Source: Citrus sinensis
Taxonomy: Eukaryota > Streptophyta > Magnoliopsida > Sapindales > Rutaceae
DNA length: 64,000 nt
Reading direction: 5' to 3'
NCBI RefSeq assembly: GCF_022201045.2
Contig: NC_068558.1
Location: 2,790,001-2,854,000, forward strand
In this document: one piece after another, positions 35,794-47,757 of the stretch
Position numbering within the stretch: the stretch's first letter is position 1
Layout: each line of letters begins with the position of its first letter
Made by a program: the position numbers and the translations under genes
The notes under the pieces: generated by a model
What the model saw: only the letters and a program-made list of their open reading frames with translations
The model's database searches: none
What the model was told of the DNA's origin: nothing

Positions 35794-37179
35794 TAATCCT
35801 TTACGTAAATCCTCTCATTTTTTTCCCCTTTAAATTTCCTCTTTAGTTTTCGCTAATGAAGTATATTCGAGAGGATATTCCTGCCAAAGGCTTTCGAATG
35901 AACAGTTTTACTTGTGACAAATTTTCTCTCTGATAATTCTGAGTGATTCGTGAGCGTCATTGTTGCATTGGGTGTTACTAAGGACTCTGGGAACCCATTT
36001 TGTTTGTAAGACGAACAGACAGAGTTTTAACTGGTGGAGCCAAATAGGCACATGGCTAATTTCAGTGCAAGTGGGTGGCTGTGATAAGATGTGATAATGA
36101 TTGAAAAAAATTAGAGATGAATAATAGATGACATATGCAATTACTGATATGCTGGCGGTATGTGCAATATTTATATCCCATGCTTCTTATTCTGACATCA
36201 ATTTTATGTGCAATATTTATATCCCAGGCTTCAAAAAATCAAAGGTAATTTTAATAAGAATAAAGAAAAAGAAATATACTGTCTATCTGTTACCGATTAC
36301 TGTTCTGTGTTCCGAACCTCCAAAAAAAAAAAGAAAAAAAAAAGAAAGGGTTTCTGTAAATTGTTTTGTGTCACCTGTCTATCATTTTGGTTCCCTCACG
36401 TAGCTGCCAAAAGTGAGTATGATAACATCCTGCAGGACATGGTCCTTTGTATCATGGCTTGTACGGGCATCAAAACCGATGCTTTCAATGTTTTTTGGCC
36501 TTCGCCAACAATCAATGATGATGTTGCAGATAAACGGGCCCTTAGAGTGGGAAAATATGAAAATGAAATAAAGATTATGACTGCCCCCACCCTACCGTGT
36601 GGCAGTGGTAGACTAGTGGTGTCTTCTTACATCTCATTCTTTCCCAATCTTTTAACTCCGATGGGGACACAATTCAAACACCACACCCCTTTAAACTTGT
36701 TTACAAAATCATATTTTTCTTATCTTCTAGAACAGGCATATTGGGATCTGGAAGGCCTGGCTTGTTGCATACCTGCCCCGCCCACAAGATTTGAGTTTTG
36801 TGCGTGAGGTCTTGGCCTTTGCCGAACAAGAAACTTAATAACCGTTGTTACCAGGCTAAACATCATTCATTGCTCCTGTCATTTTCAAAGTACTTTGGGA
36901 TAGCGATTTGCCACTTCTATTTGCAACCATTGGTCCCATCGCTACCGCAAAACAATGAATATGACTGCATCATCTTTCACTTTCACAGTTTACAAACTTC
37001 GTATTCTTTGTTATTGAAGTGCGGTAGTGGGCTTTTATCCTTTAAAAAAGACAAAACCAAATGAAATCATATTTATAGTGCATACAATAACAAATTATAA
37101 TAGAACTAAGAAAATTAATTACTGAGGCATTCCTCAAGAGTTATCAAGTAGAGACTTCTTAATTTTTTATAGAGAAAAA
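35794..37179. other. intergenic, no supported gene
   Basis: A 27-bp near-identical direct repeat (ATGTGCAATATTTATATCCC) occurs near 36159 and 36207. The 199-codon frame at 36208-36807 contains a poly-lysine run from an A-rich tract and has no family features, so I do not call it a gene. Confidence 0.45.
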
Positions 37180-37830
37180 TCTAACCATGTCAAGTCAGAG
37201 AAATTCAAACCAATGTTAGTTAAAGTGTTTGCAACACAATTTCCTTCTTTGTAGATATAAGAATAATGAAATCGCATAAACTTTATTATAGTTAGGCAAT
37301 TGAGCCATTGAGCGCGGATTTGCTAAGAAGGACAAAAGATGTCACTTTTTAAGTAGATTAAACAGTCATCAAATTACATTATAACCATAATAAATACTAA
37401 CCACTATAGTAAACAAATTCAGTAACATAAATAATAGCATAAAATTCTACATAAAAGGAAGTTTGATTCCCAATTGATATAGCAAAACACCTAAAATAAT
37501 TCCATTAAGACCTCTATAAATAACAACACAAGAAGGTGGACCCAAATTTTCTTTAGAGATACCATCAGTATAAACTTTAACCTAAAAAATGACCGAAGGA
37601 TGCCATAGAATTACGCAAATCTTTGGAGAAGTTTAAAGAAATTACTCAAGTTAAGTAGGTTATAAATAGGAAAAGAGTCTAAAAGACGTACAAAACCTAG
37701 ACATAGCTTATTATAACCTAAACACTGAGCTTAATACGTACAATTGAAGGTCGAATATTTTTAAACTTTAGTTTGTTTCTAGCCTTCCAAATATGGCACA
37801 AAATCAGAAGAGAAACAACCCGATATTAAA
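37180..37830 (-). pseudogene. decayed LINE remnant: RNase H domain region
   Basis: Reading the minus strand, I can follow the end of a plant non-LTR retrotransposon polyprotein: CHIWKARNKLKFKNIRPS near 37815-37740, then KVYTDGISKENLGPPS near 37590-37540 and, towards 37190, IYKEGNCVANTLTNIGL. These are the linker, the first RNase H strand with its Asp, and the conserved C-terminal block of LINE-encoded RNase H. Stop codons and frameshifts interrupt the frame (one after KLSV, one near 37490), so it is dead. The reverse transcriptase part was not found upstream and is probably lost. Confidence 0.75.
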
Positions 37831-39369
37831 CAATACCTCTATTCAATACATAGGGCAGACTTTACAATATTTTGGGCCTTAGGCGAATTTCTTTTATGAG
37901 GCATCTTTTTATTTTATAATTTCAGTACTCAAGGAAATATAAAAAGCTCAAAATTCACCCCATCTTTTATTTTTGAATTTCAGCAATAATAAAAAAAGAT
38001 CCTAAAAAATTACAAAAACAAAACCTTAAAAAAAATTAGTCAAGAAGCTATCTTTTTAGAAAAATTGGTCTAGAAAATATCTTTTTAACTTCCATTAAAA
38101 CCATTACAAAATAAACGAACAAATAAATAAGAACAATATTATTTTCAAATATAATATTTAGAATGATAGAACATAGAAAAAAGTTGAGATGATGAGATGA
38201 TTAGATAATAAATATGGACTTTGTTTTTCAAGAACCTAATTTTTCTTTTTAAATAAACCAAATGAATATAACAATTTTCTCTAAAAAGAAAAGAGTAAGA
38301 AATTTTTTCATCTAATAATTTTTGAGATCATAAGGTTTTTAAATAATTAAAGTTTTTTAGGGAACTAAAAAGATAATTAATTTATTTTTGTTTTGAAAAG
38401 ACTAATAATGAATAAAGTAATTATTAAATAATATTATTAATTATATCACTTTAACATTAAGGTTATCAAATATAAATTCTTTATAAAAAATAATTCTTAA
38501 TTATAGGATGATTACTAATTAAAAATATGTCTAATAGGCTTTTCTATTTCCTGCAAATCTGCAATGCAATATGTAATTTAAAAAAAGAATCTTTATTAAT
38601 AGAAAATTATTAATGAATCTGACTCATGCTTAAAAGGAAGCAACTTGCAAAGATGATAAAAGAAGAATATATCCGCTTTGCCCGAAACAGTAACACCAAC
38701 ATGACACTTTTTCTTACTTTTGTAATGTGTGTTGGAACAACTCAAGACAACCTTAACTTCTCCATCATACGCATTCATGTGCAAGTGCAACAACTGCTGC
38801 CCCAGTGAACTTCTGATTTTCCCATTTTGCCCCAACCGGGCCCCAATTTTGTCTTTGAATAAGACAAAGGCTTCTATACAAATAATGTGATTAAAAAAAT
38901 ACGATGAAAAACCCAAAGTCAAACTCTCATGTCAGTCAACAGCTGCAATCAAAGGACTTCGGTCACATTTCCGTAAATTATTTCACAAGGAAATCACAGC
39001 CAGGTGAGGCTATCAAAAGCTCTCCTAGCTGCCCGATCTGCCCAAGACATTGCCCGCTTCTGCCTACCAAGTACCCACGCACACCTTTCCTTTTGCCGTT
39101 TCTCTCTCTTCGAGTCCTCTTCAATTTCTCTCTCTCTAGATCGACGGGTTTTATTTACTCTTTTACGATCAATTTCTATCACGAATTCGCGATCTGATTT
39201 CGAACTGCGGAACGGAGCCCTTGAATTTGGGAAATATTGGAAGTGAGTTCGGGATTTGATAGTGTTGAGTCTGCCTAGGGTTTTGGATTTGGGGTCGGGA
39301 GGATCTACTGTAAATTAACGAGAAGGGGAATGGTGATTTGGGGAAATTATTAAGGAATTGGGGGGATTG
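37831..39369. other. intergenic DNA and promoter/leader of the first SUO-like gene
   Basis: AT-rich to about 38600 with no gene. From about 39055 the sequence resembles that upstream of the second SUO-like gene (from about 47290): a shared CGCACACCTTTCC / CGTACGCCTTTCC word and then a CT-rich leader. This marks the left limit of the tandem duplication. Confidence 0.55.
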
Positions 39370-39492
39370 ATGGTAGTCGTTTCGGGGCAAAATGCAAGGG
39401 TATTATGTGTATGCATGGGTGGCGGGCAGGTGAAGCTGAGAGGAAAAGGGCAGGTCGGCACATGTGGACTGTCCCTACACGTGCGAGCGTAG
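39370..39492 (+). CDS. out-of-frame upstream ORF (40 codons) overlapping the SUO-like start, copy 1
   Basis: ATG at 39370 opens a frame of 40 residues that runs past the main start and stops at 39492, in another frame from the main CDS. The second SUO-like gene has a counterpart at 47608-47757. Shared parts include GQN-ARV-CVC, GGQVK and GTCGLSLHV. Part of this similarity is forced by the overlapping main frame. Translation is unproven. Confidence 0.4.
   Translation: MVVVSGQNARVLCVCMGGGQVKLRGKGQVGTCGLSLHVRA
39392..39433 (+). CDS. short upstream ORF (13 codons) overlapping the SUO-like start, copy 1
   Basis: Reads MQGYYVYAWVAGR and stops inside the main CDS in a third frame. The counterpart in copy 2 is 47630-47680 (MLQGYHAYAYAWMEGR). 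A ribosome using either upstream ATG would miss the main start. Confidence 0.4.
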   Translation: MQGYYVYAWVAGR

Positions 39493-42400
39493 CTGGTGAT
39501 GGTTCTTCTTCTTCTTCCAATTCAGCTAATTCGTTTTATAAGGTATTCGATTTTTGTGTCTTAGGGTTTGTTTTATATCTCGGCGTTATGCCAAAAATGT
39601 TGAGTACTTTATTTTATTTATTTTTGTTAGATAGGGTTTTGTAAGGTCTTGGAATAATGAAGGTAAAATTTGGGTAATGCTTATGGTTTTTGGTAATTAT
39701 GAGCCAATTTGAAATTTTCTAATTTCTATTTGATAACGTGGTATCAAAGTTTAAGCCTTTTCTGGGATTGCATTTTATGCATCTGAAGTTGAAGTTTATT
39801 GCACTGTTTCACTGTCCTACTATCTACTACTTTTAAGCTTGGTGCTTATTGTAAAAGTAACTTCTTCATTTAACATTTTTGCATCAGATTGCTATCTGTT
39901 TCTTTTCTGTTGTATAATATTCTGCTTGAAATTTTCATATCTTCTCTATGAATATGTTTGGAGTTCTTTTTTAATAGAGAAATATAACCATGTTGAAACA
40001 ATTCATGGTGGTTTTATGGTTGGAGTGTTACTTACGGGCAAGATGGCTGTGTCCATGTCCAATTTCTTGGGCAAACTGCTTGATGAAAAGTAAGTTTCCG
40101 GGAGATTATTGGGATGTTTGTAGTCTGGCTAAATTGGTAAAATTCGTTTAAATTTGCTTCTTGTCGGGCTGAGAGGAGGAGACACATCCTTGGGGTTTAG
40201 TTTTCCAAACCATTAAATGCATCAGAAATCTGAGCATAGATTTGCATCTATTTGGTCACTTAAGGAAATAAAACTTATGGTATGCATCAGAAATATGGGC
40301 ATAATAAGACATACCCTTGGGTTTAGTACTTTTCTTTTTCCGCTATCATTTAATGCTATTATTCTTTTTGAATGTTTCTGTTTAATATATCTTTTGAGTG
40401 CTGGGTTTTAATCCTTTTGTTTAGTCAACTCACTCTTTTGTCTCACCAAACCAGTTTGCCTGTTTTTCTCCACAGGATGGACGTAAGATTAGTGTTGGTG
40501 ACTGTGCTCTTTTCAAACCACCTCAGGATTCCCCACCTTTCATTGGAATCATTCGTTCACTGACCTCTGGCAAAGAGAATAACTTAAAGCTAAGCGTGAA
40601 TTGGCTTTATCGACCTGCTGAAGTAAAACTTGGCAAAGGCATCCTGTTGGAAGCTGCGCCAAACGAAATCTTCTATTCTTTTCATAAGGATGAGATTCCT
40701 GCTGCTTCTTTACTTCATCCGTGTAAAGTCGCATTCCTTCCAAAAGGTTTTGAACTTCCATCAGGGATCTGCTCGTTTGTGTGTCGGCGAGTTTATGACA
40801 TTAAAAACAAGAGTTTATGGTGGTTAACAGATAAAGATTACATTAATGTAAGTCATGAAAGCAAGTGTAAATCTTGCATTTCTTTCAAATTATTGGTAAT
40901 TGGAGGTTAATTTTGATTTCTTTTCTCCAGGAACGGCAGGAAGAAGTAGATCAGCTATTATATAAAACTCGAATAGAAATGCATGCAACTATGCAGCAAG
41001 GTGGCCGTTCTCCGAAGCCGCTGAACGGTCCAACATCTACATCACAATTGAAACCTGGTTCTGATAGTGTGCAGAATAGTGTCTCCTCATTTCCTTCTCA
41101 AGTTAAGGGTAAGAAAAGGGAGCGGGGAGATCAAGGCTCTGAGCCTGTCAAAAAAGAGCGTTCAACGAAAATGGATGACGGAGATTCTGGTCATGGTAGA
41201 TCAGAAAATGTTTTAAGATCTGAGATTTCCAAGATTACAGAGAAGGGTGGCCTTGTGGATTTTGAAGGGGTTGAAAAGTTTGTACAGCTGATGGTGCCTG
41301 ACAGAAATGAGAGAAAGATAGATTTGGTTTGCCGGTCAATGCTTGCTGGTGTAGTAGCAGCAACTGATAAGTTTGATTGCCTTAGTAAGTTTGTGCAGCT
41401 CAGGGGTTTGCCTGTTTTTGATGAATGGCTCCAGGAGGTCCATAAAGGAAAGATCGGTGACGGCAGTAACCCGAAGGATGGTGATAAGGCCATTGAGGAA
41501 TTTCTCCTGGTTTCACTTCGTGCACTTGATAAGCTTCCAGTAAATCTTCATGCCTTGCAAATGTGTAATATTGGCAAGTCTGTGAATCATTTGCGTACTC
41601 ATAAAAACTTGGAAATTCAGAAGAAAGCTAGGAGCTTGGTTGACACATGGAAGAAGCGTGTTGAGGCTGAAATGGATGCGAAATCTGGTTCAAATCAGGC
41701 TGTGTCCGGGCCTGCAAGACCTCGTATTCCAGAAGTTTCTCATGGTGGGAACAGAAATTCAGGTTCATCCTCTGAGATTGCCATTAAGAGCTCATCGATG
41801 CAACTTTCTACTTCAAAAACTCCATCAGTCAAGCTTGTTCAGGGAGAGACTGTTGCTAAGCCTGCATCTGCATGTGCATCTCCAGCATCTACAAAATCAG
41901 CTCCATCACCTGCATCTGGGAGTACAAACCTAAAAGACGGGCAGCTGCGAAATACTAGTGGTACCTCTGATCTTCCTTCAACTCCGGCTAGAGATGAGAA
42001 AAGCAGTAGTTCTAGTCAGTCCCACAACAATAGTCAATCTTGCTCAAGTGACCATGCCAAAACTGGGGGTTTCTCTGGGAAGGAGGATGCGCGGAGCTCA
42101 ACAGCTGGTTCCATGACCGTGAATAAGATCTCTGGTGGTTCTTCACGGCCTCGGAAATCAGCCAATGGCTTTCCCAGTACAGCCTTATCTGGGGTTCAGA
42201 GGGATCACGGGTCAAGCAGAAATTCTTCATCACACAAAAACCCCGGTTCAGAAAAATTATCACAGTCTAGTTTGACTTGTGAAAAGGTAGTTGATATGTC
42301 CGTGGTGGAGGGGAATACTCATAAATTGATTGTTAAGATCCCAAATCGAGGTCGTAGTCCTGCACAAAGTGCCTATGCTGTATCTCTTGAAGAGCCTTCG

Positions 42401-45325
42401 GTAATGAATAGCAGAGCTTCATCTCCTGTGCCTTTGGATAAGCATGATCGATTTGACCGCAGCTTTAAGGAAAAGAGTGATGGTTATCGACATAATGTTA
42501 CCTCTGATGTGAATAATGAATCTTGGCAAAGCAACGATTTTAAAGATGTGCTGACTGGATCAGACGAAGGAGATGGATCACCGGCTACGGTTCCTGATGA
42601 AGAGCAATGTAGGGCTGGTGATGATCCTGGGAAAACTGCAGAAGTTTCAAAAACTGCCTCCTCATCATCAGGGAATGAACTAAAATCAGGGAAATCGCAT
42701 GATGTTTCTTTCCGCTCAATAAATGCCTTGATTGAAAGTTGTGTCAAGTACTCTGAAGCAAAGACATCTGTTGTAGTTGGTGATGATGCGGGAATGAATC
42801 TGCTTGCTAGTGTGGCTGCTGGAGAGATATCCAAATCTGATGTAGTTTCACCTGTTGGTTCTCCACGAAGAAGGACCCCTGTTTATGAGCCTTTTGGTAA
42901 TGAGAATGATTCAAGAGTGAAATCATTTCCTGGAGATCAGTTTAGTGACGGTGCTGGTGATGCGCATGGAAAGCTGGGTGTTGATCATACTTCGTGGGCT
43001 AAGAATGGAGATAGCAATCAAGAGAAACCTGCAGGAGATCTTACTGGACGCATCAATACTTCCCCTATGGATTTGCAGCAGAGTGGAGATCCATGTCAAG
43101 AGAACATTGAAAACTCAAACAAAATAGTAATGACAAAAGGGACCCCTGATTGTGCAGGAAAAAATCCTGAAGAGGATAAGGCTGGAGTCAGAGTGGACAC
43201 CAATGGCACTTCTGATGATAAACAGAGGAGCAGTGCCTCTTTGTCACAGGAGGATAAGGTCTCTGAATTGAATCAAGGAGTTGAGTGTAATGTTGTTGAT
43301 GGATCACTATCACACCCATCTTTGGAATTTCATTGTGAGAACAAGAAAACTGCTTGTGAAGGATTGAAGTGCTTCGAGCAGACCGAGCAAAAGCCACCTC
43401 TCATTGCAACACACCCTGAGAATGTGAAAGGTGCAGATGGGGAATTGCTGCATGAATCTGGTCCTGGTGAAGATATGGCTTCAAAAAATATTGATGAAGT
43501 GAAGGATGAAATGGTTGATGAAGTAGATTCCAAGAGTAATGTCAACCATAGCGAAGAACAAAAATCTGATTGGAAAAGTAATGCTTCTATGGGTCATGAT
43601 CTTTGGGCTGTATCTCATGTGAGTTCAGCTCACAGTGAGGACAAGGGTGAGCATGTGGAGGAGAATTTGGAAGGTAAAGAGGTTAAAGAGCAGTGCTTTG
43701 CTGACTCAGCTCCTCTCGAGGCATCCACTGCATTAGGAGTGCAGGAAACAGACTATCATGTGAAGACTGAAGCACCGAAGTTGACTGCCTCTGGAGGTGA
43801 CAAAGCACAGGAATCTACACCGGCCACTATTGATGCTTCTTCCTCTGCTGCAAGGGTTTCAGATGCAGAAGCAAAAGTTGAATTTGATTTGAATGAAGGT
43901 TTTGATGGGGATGAAGGTAAATATGGGGAGTCAAGTACTCTCACAGGCCCGGCATGTTCAGGTTCTGTTCAACAATTGATTAACCCATTGCCTCTTCCTA
44001 TTTCTTCTGTGACCAATAGTCTTCCTGCTTCGATAACAGTGGCTGCTGCAGCCAAAGGGCCTTTTGTACCACCAGAAGACCTCCTGAGGAGTAAAGGGGC
44101 CCTTGGTTGGAAGGGATCTGCTGCAACAAGTGCTTTTCGCCCAGCTGAACCAAGAAAGATATTGGAGATGCCATTGGGGGTGACTAACATTTCTGTTCCT
44201 GATTCAACATCTGGAAAGCTGAGCCGTTCTCTATTGGATATTGACTTGAATGTACCAGATGAGAGAGTCCTAGAGGATTTGGCTTCTCGAAGCTCTGCTC
44301 AGGATATAGTTGCTGCATCGGACCTTACCAATAACCTTGATGGGTCACGCTGTGAAGTGATGGGTTCTACATCTGTCCGGGGTTCTGGTGGACTTGATCT
44401 TGATTTGAATAGAGCTGAGGAGTTTATTGATATCAGTAATTACTCTACTAGCAACGGGAATAAAACAGATGTGTTAGTTCAAACTGGCACATCATCTGGT
44501 GGTCTTTCAAATGGTGAGGTGAATGTTTGCAGGGATTTTGATTTGAATGACGGACCAGTTGATGACATGAATGCTGAACCAACAGTCTTTCATCAGCATC
44601 CCAGAAATGTACAAGCTCAAGCACCTATTTCTGGCCTTCGGATAAGTAATGCAGAAACAGGAAACTTTTCATCATGGTTGCCTAGAGGGAACACTTATTC
44701 AACCATCACAGTTCCCTCAGTCTTGCCTGATAGAGGAGAGCAACCTTTTCCATTTGCTCCTGGCGTGCATCAGAGAATGTTGGCTCCCTCCACTAGTGGC
44801 TCTCCTTTCAGTCCTGATGTCTTCAGGGGACCGGTGTTGTCATCATCTCCTGCAGTTCCCTTTCCATCTACCCCCTTTCAATATCCCGTCTTTCCTTTTG
44901 GGTCAAGCTTTCCCCTTCCATCAGCCACCTTTTCTGTTGGTTCAACAACATATGTAGATTCATCATCCAGTGGGAGACTATGCTTTCCTGCTGTTAATTC
45001 CCAATTAATGGGTCCTGCAGGTGCTGTACCTTCTCATTTCACTAGGCCTTATGTAGTGAGTATCTCTGATGGTAGCAACAGTGCTAGTGCTGAAAGCAGT
45101 TTGAAATGGGGTAGACAGGTTCTAGACTTAAATGCAGGGCCTGGCGTCCCAGACATAGAAGGTAGAAATGAGACACCGCCTCTTGTGCCGAGGCAACTGT
45201 CTGTTGCCGGTGCACAGGTCCTACTGGAGGACCAAGCAAGAATGTATCAGATGGCAGGTGGCCATTTGAAGAGGAGGGAACCTGAAGGAGGATGGGATGG
45301 TTACAAGCGGCCCTCATGGCACTAG
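39405..45325 (+). CDS. SUO-like BAH + TFIIS N-terminal domain protein, tandem copy 1
   Basis: Three exons, 39405-39542, 40476-40847 and 40931-45325, encode 1634 residues. Exon 1 gives MCMHGWRAGE and the conserved RHMWTVP. Exon 2 is a complete BAH domain (about residues 47-170: DGRKISVGDCALFKPPQD to WWLTDKDYIN). A TFIIS N-terminal helical bundle lies at about 280-420 (KIDLVCRSMLAGVVAATDKF, WLQEVHKGKIGDG, NIGKSVNHLRTHKN). A long Ser-rich disordered region follows, with conserved islands VKIPNRGRSPAQ, ALIESCVKYSEA and GMNLLASVAAGEISKSDVVS. The C-terminal third has five DLN motifs at about 1154, 1272, 1325, 1372 and 1568 (FDLNEG, LDIDLNVPDE, LDLDLN, DFDLND, LDLNAG) and ends GGWDGYKRPSWH. Arabidopsis SUO (At3g48050) is a nuclear GW-repeat protein linked to miRNA-guided translational repression. 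The start is uncertain between 39405 and 39411. Confidence 0.9.
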
Positions 45326-46574
45326 GGATGGCTAATGTGACAATTTGCTGACCCATGGAATATTTTAAGTTCATGGTATGTGTCCTTGACTGGTGCAATG
45401 TTTTATCTTTGGCATATTGTTTAGGACTGAAATGCTCCTCTTTATGCTGAATTGCTGATGACATTTATCTTGGCACTAGCCATGTTCTCTTTGGCATGTT
45501 CATTGTCTAGCATCCTTATCACGATTGTCTTGTTCTGTTGCAACCCCACAAAAAAAAAAGGGAAAAAAAAGTAACTGATATCAATGGTATTTGTCCGTTT
45601 TCAACATTTTTTATTCTGTTTTTGGCTCCCCCATTTCATTTCCGGATATGTATGAACTCTTTTCCAAAGATTTTTCATTTTGGGATTGAATTACACGCAT
45701 ACATTTTATGGATTTCCCTTGCTCTCTTTTGGATGCTTTGTTCTCTTTCCCCTTTGATGTTCCTTTTTCTTTCTCCAGTTCTTAAAGGATGGCCGTTGAC
45801 TTAACCCCTGAGGTCAGTTAATTTGTGCGCCTGGAGGTTGTGTGGTAAGTGAGTTATTGATGTAGTTCATTGTCTTCAACCCCATCCTCCTGCTCCACCA
45901 ACCAACCGTAGTATAAAAGAATCTGTTGTGGTCTTCGTCGCTGAATTTTTTCCGGGTGGTATTTGTGCAGAGCGGTTTCCTGTTTGTACATATTTTAATT
46001 TTTGGAAGCATGCATTTTGCTAAGACATTTATGGTTGGTGCTTGTAGTGGTGTTTATGCATCAGCTATATAAACCATTTGGATCTAGACCAACAGTCAAT
46101 ATCCAATGCTTCTTGTAATGGAGCTTGGATTGATCTGCTTTAAGCAGAAGATGTACTTTAATTTATCTTTCTTTCCAGTCTCCCCTTTTGAACCCAGTTT
46201 TGTTAGTCACATGAACATCCATCTTCTGTGGTTTCCTGCAAGTTAATCATGTAGTGTTATTATCAGCCCCGATTTTAGTCCTTAATCCTTATGGTTTTCT
46301 AAGTTCCCACCCATCTTAGCCAGTAAGATTCCAAACTCAATTTACATTCTACTTGATCATCATTTTGCCTTTTGCATACCTGGCATTTTTTTGTTCACCG
46401 GTGGCATTTGTACATATAGGTCTATGCCTTGTTGTTTCGGCTATTGCACTCTCTCTATACTTAATTTATCAGAATGCCTGTTACTGAAATTAGTGTATAA
46501 CAAATTTTATAAAGTTTTGAAAATTTGTACTGTATTGTTGCTGAAATTTCATCTTATTCTTTGTGGCCTTAAAG
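45326..46574. other. 3' flank of SUO-like copy 1, shared with copy 2
   Basis: Non-coding. Several blocks recur downstream of copy 2. Some of it is likely 3' UTR. Confidence 0.6.
45775..46220 (+). repeat. duplicated 3' flank, copy 1
   Basis: Matches 53965-54445 with many substitutions and small indels. Shared words include GGTAAGTGAGTTATT, GTGGTGTTTATGCATCAGC, TATAAACCATTTGGA, GTCAATATCCAAT and GTTAGTCACAT. The tandem duplication therefore covered the whole gene plus about 1 kb downstream. Confidence 0.8.
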
Positions 46575-46701
46575 GGACAATGCAACAATCGGAGCCACAG
46601 GCACAGCCCATGGATACTTCAACTGCCTATAATATAGTGGTGCCCCAACTGGTGCTTATGCAAATCAATATTATGGGTCACAGAGCAATGCTGGAAAATA
46701 A
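46575..46701 (+). pseudogene. unidentified coding-like fragment with a frameshift
   Basis: From 46577 one frame reads TMQQSEPQAQPMDTSTAYN. After a 2-base AT excess near 46634 the next frame reads SGAPTGAYANQYYGSQSNAGK and then stops at 46699-46701. The Gln/Tyr/Gly-rich composition resembles the C-terminus of an RNA-binding protein, but I cannot name the parent gene. No equivalent was seen after copy 2. Confidence 0.35.
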
Positions 46702-47607
46702 CAAGAGGCTGTGGTTGATTATCTGTACATTAGAGAACCATTGACGTACATACGGTTGTATCTCTAACGCTCGCTTCTGTTTAATGAAAATTTGAATGTT
46801 ATATGACCAGCATTGCTGCCCTCAATTTTTGTAAGCAAAGTGGAGGTTGAAAATGAAAATAGGAAAGATCGAGAATGCCAATCCTTTTTCTGTTTTTCCA
46901 CTGGAAAATTGTCGTTCTGATTTGGCATAATTGGTTGCAATCATCAGAGCAATCACATCCGCAAACGGCAAAAGATTGAAAACGACACTGCAAAGTTCAG
47001 TTCAACTTAAAATTATAAATAAAAATAATAATTACTAAACCACGCGCATGCCGTGGTTAAAGTTTATATATATCGGTAGAAAAATTAGAACAGCAATCGG
47101 TTAAGTTAATGATTAAAAAAGAAAAAAGAAAAAAGAAAAAAGAAAAAAGAAAAAAGAAATATAAATTTTTTTAAAAAAAAAGGCAAAACAAAACCACATT
47201 CCAAAAACGAAAAAAGAGATCGAGGGGCGAAATTTGCCAAATTTGTGATTAAGCTGACGTGGAGCTGCCATACCAATAACAACTCACCAAGTAAAACACG
47301 TACGCCTTTCCTCTTTGCTGTCTCTCTCTTCTCTTCGATTGTTCTTCATTTTTTGCCCTCTTTCGCTGCTTTCTCTCTCTAGATTCTCTCTTTCGATTCT
47401 CTCAATCTCTTTGCTTACCTAGGTCAATCTCTGGCTCTTTTTCTGGATCTCAGTTCCAATTAGATCGCTTTGTTTGTTTGAAATCAATTGGTTACTTTTT
47501 CCCCAAAAAAAAAAAAATTAGGGTTCGGATTGATGGTTGGTGATCTAGGGCTCGTGAATAGGTGAAAAAAAGAGGGTTGTGACTGTAAGAAGCGGAATTG
47601 AGGATTG
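46702..47607. other. spacer and upstream region of SUO-like copy 2
   Basis: About 0.6 kb of unique spacer, then a CT-rich leader from about 47290 related to that of copy 1 (from 39055). A heptamer repeat lies inside. Confidence 0.5.
47115..47159. repeat. (GAAAAAA)n minisatellite
   Basis: About six tandem units of a 7-base GAAAAAA motif in the spacer between the two SUO-like genes. Confidence 0.9.
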
Positions 47608-47757
47608 ATGGTACTCAATATCGGGCAAAATGTTGCAAGGGTATCATGCGTATGCGTATGCATGGATGGAGGGCAGGTGAAGAGGAAGGGGATAGAAAAC
47701 GGGAAGGTCGTCGACGGCACATGTGGACTGTCCCTCCACGTGACTCTGCGATTTTAG
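47608..47757 (+). CDS. out-of-frame upstream ORF (49 codons) overlapping the SUO-like start, copy 2
   Basis: ATG at 47608 opens a 49-residue frame ending at TAG 47755-47757, overlapping about 112 bases of the main CDS. It is the counterpart of 39370-39492 in copy 1. Translation is unproven. Confidence 0.4.
   Translation: MVLNIGQNVARVSCVCVCMDGGQVKRKGIENGKVVDGTCGLSLHVTLRF
47630..47680 (+). CDS. short upstream ORF (16 codons) overlapping the SUO-like start, copy 2
   Basis: Reads MLQGYHAYAYAWMEGR and stops within the main CDS. It keeps the QGY, AW and GR positions of the copy 1 peptide. Confidence 0.4.
   Translation: MLQGYHAYAYAWMEGR

Noticed and set aside
36208-36807. 199-codon open frame on the plus strand
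   Set aside because: Contains an A-tract poly-lysine run, has no recognisable domain, and no splice partners were found.
37841-38100. Possible further transposon end (TTGGGCCTTAGGCGAA)
   Set aside because: The wording recalls plant TE-like sequence, but I found no inverted partner or target-site duplication.
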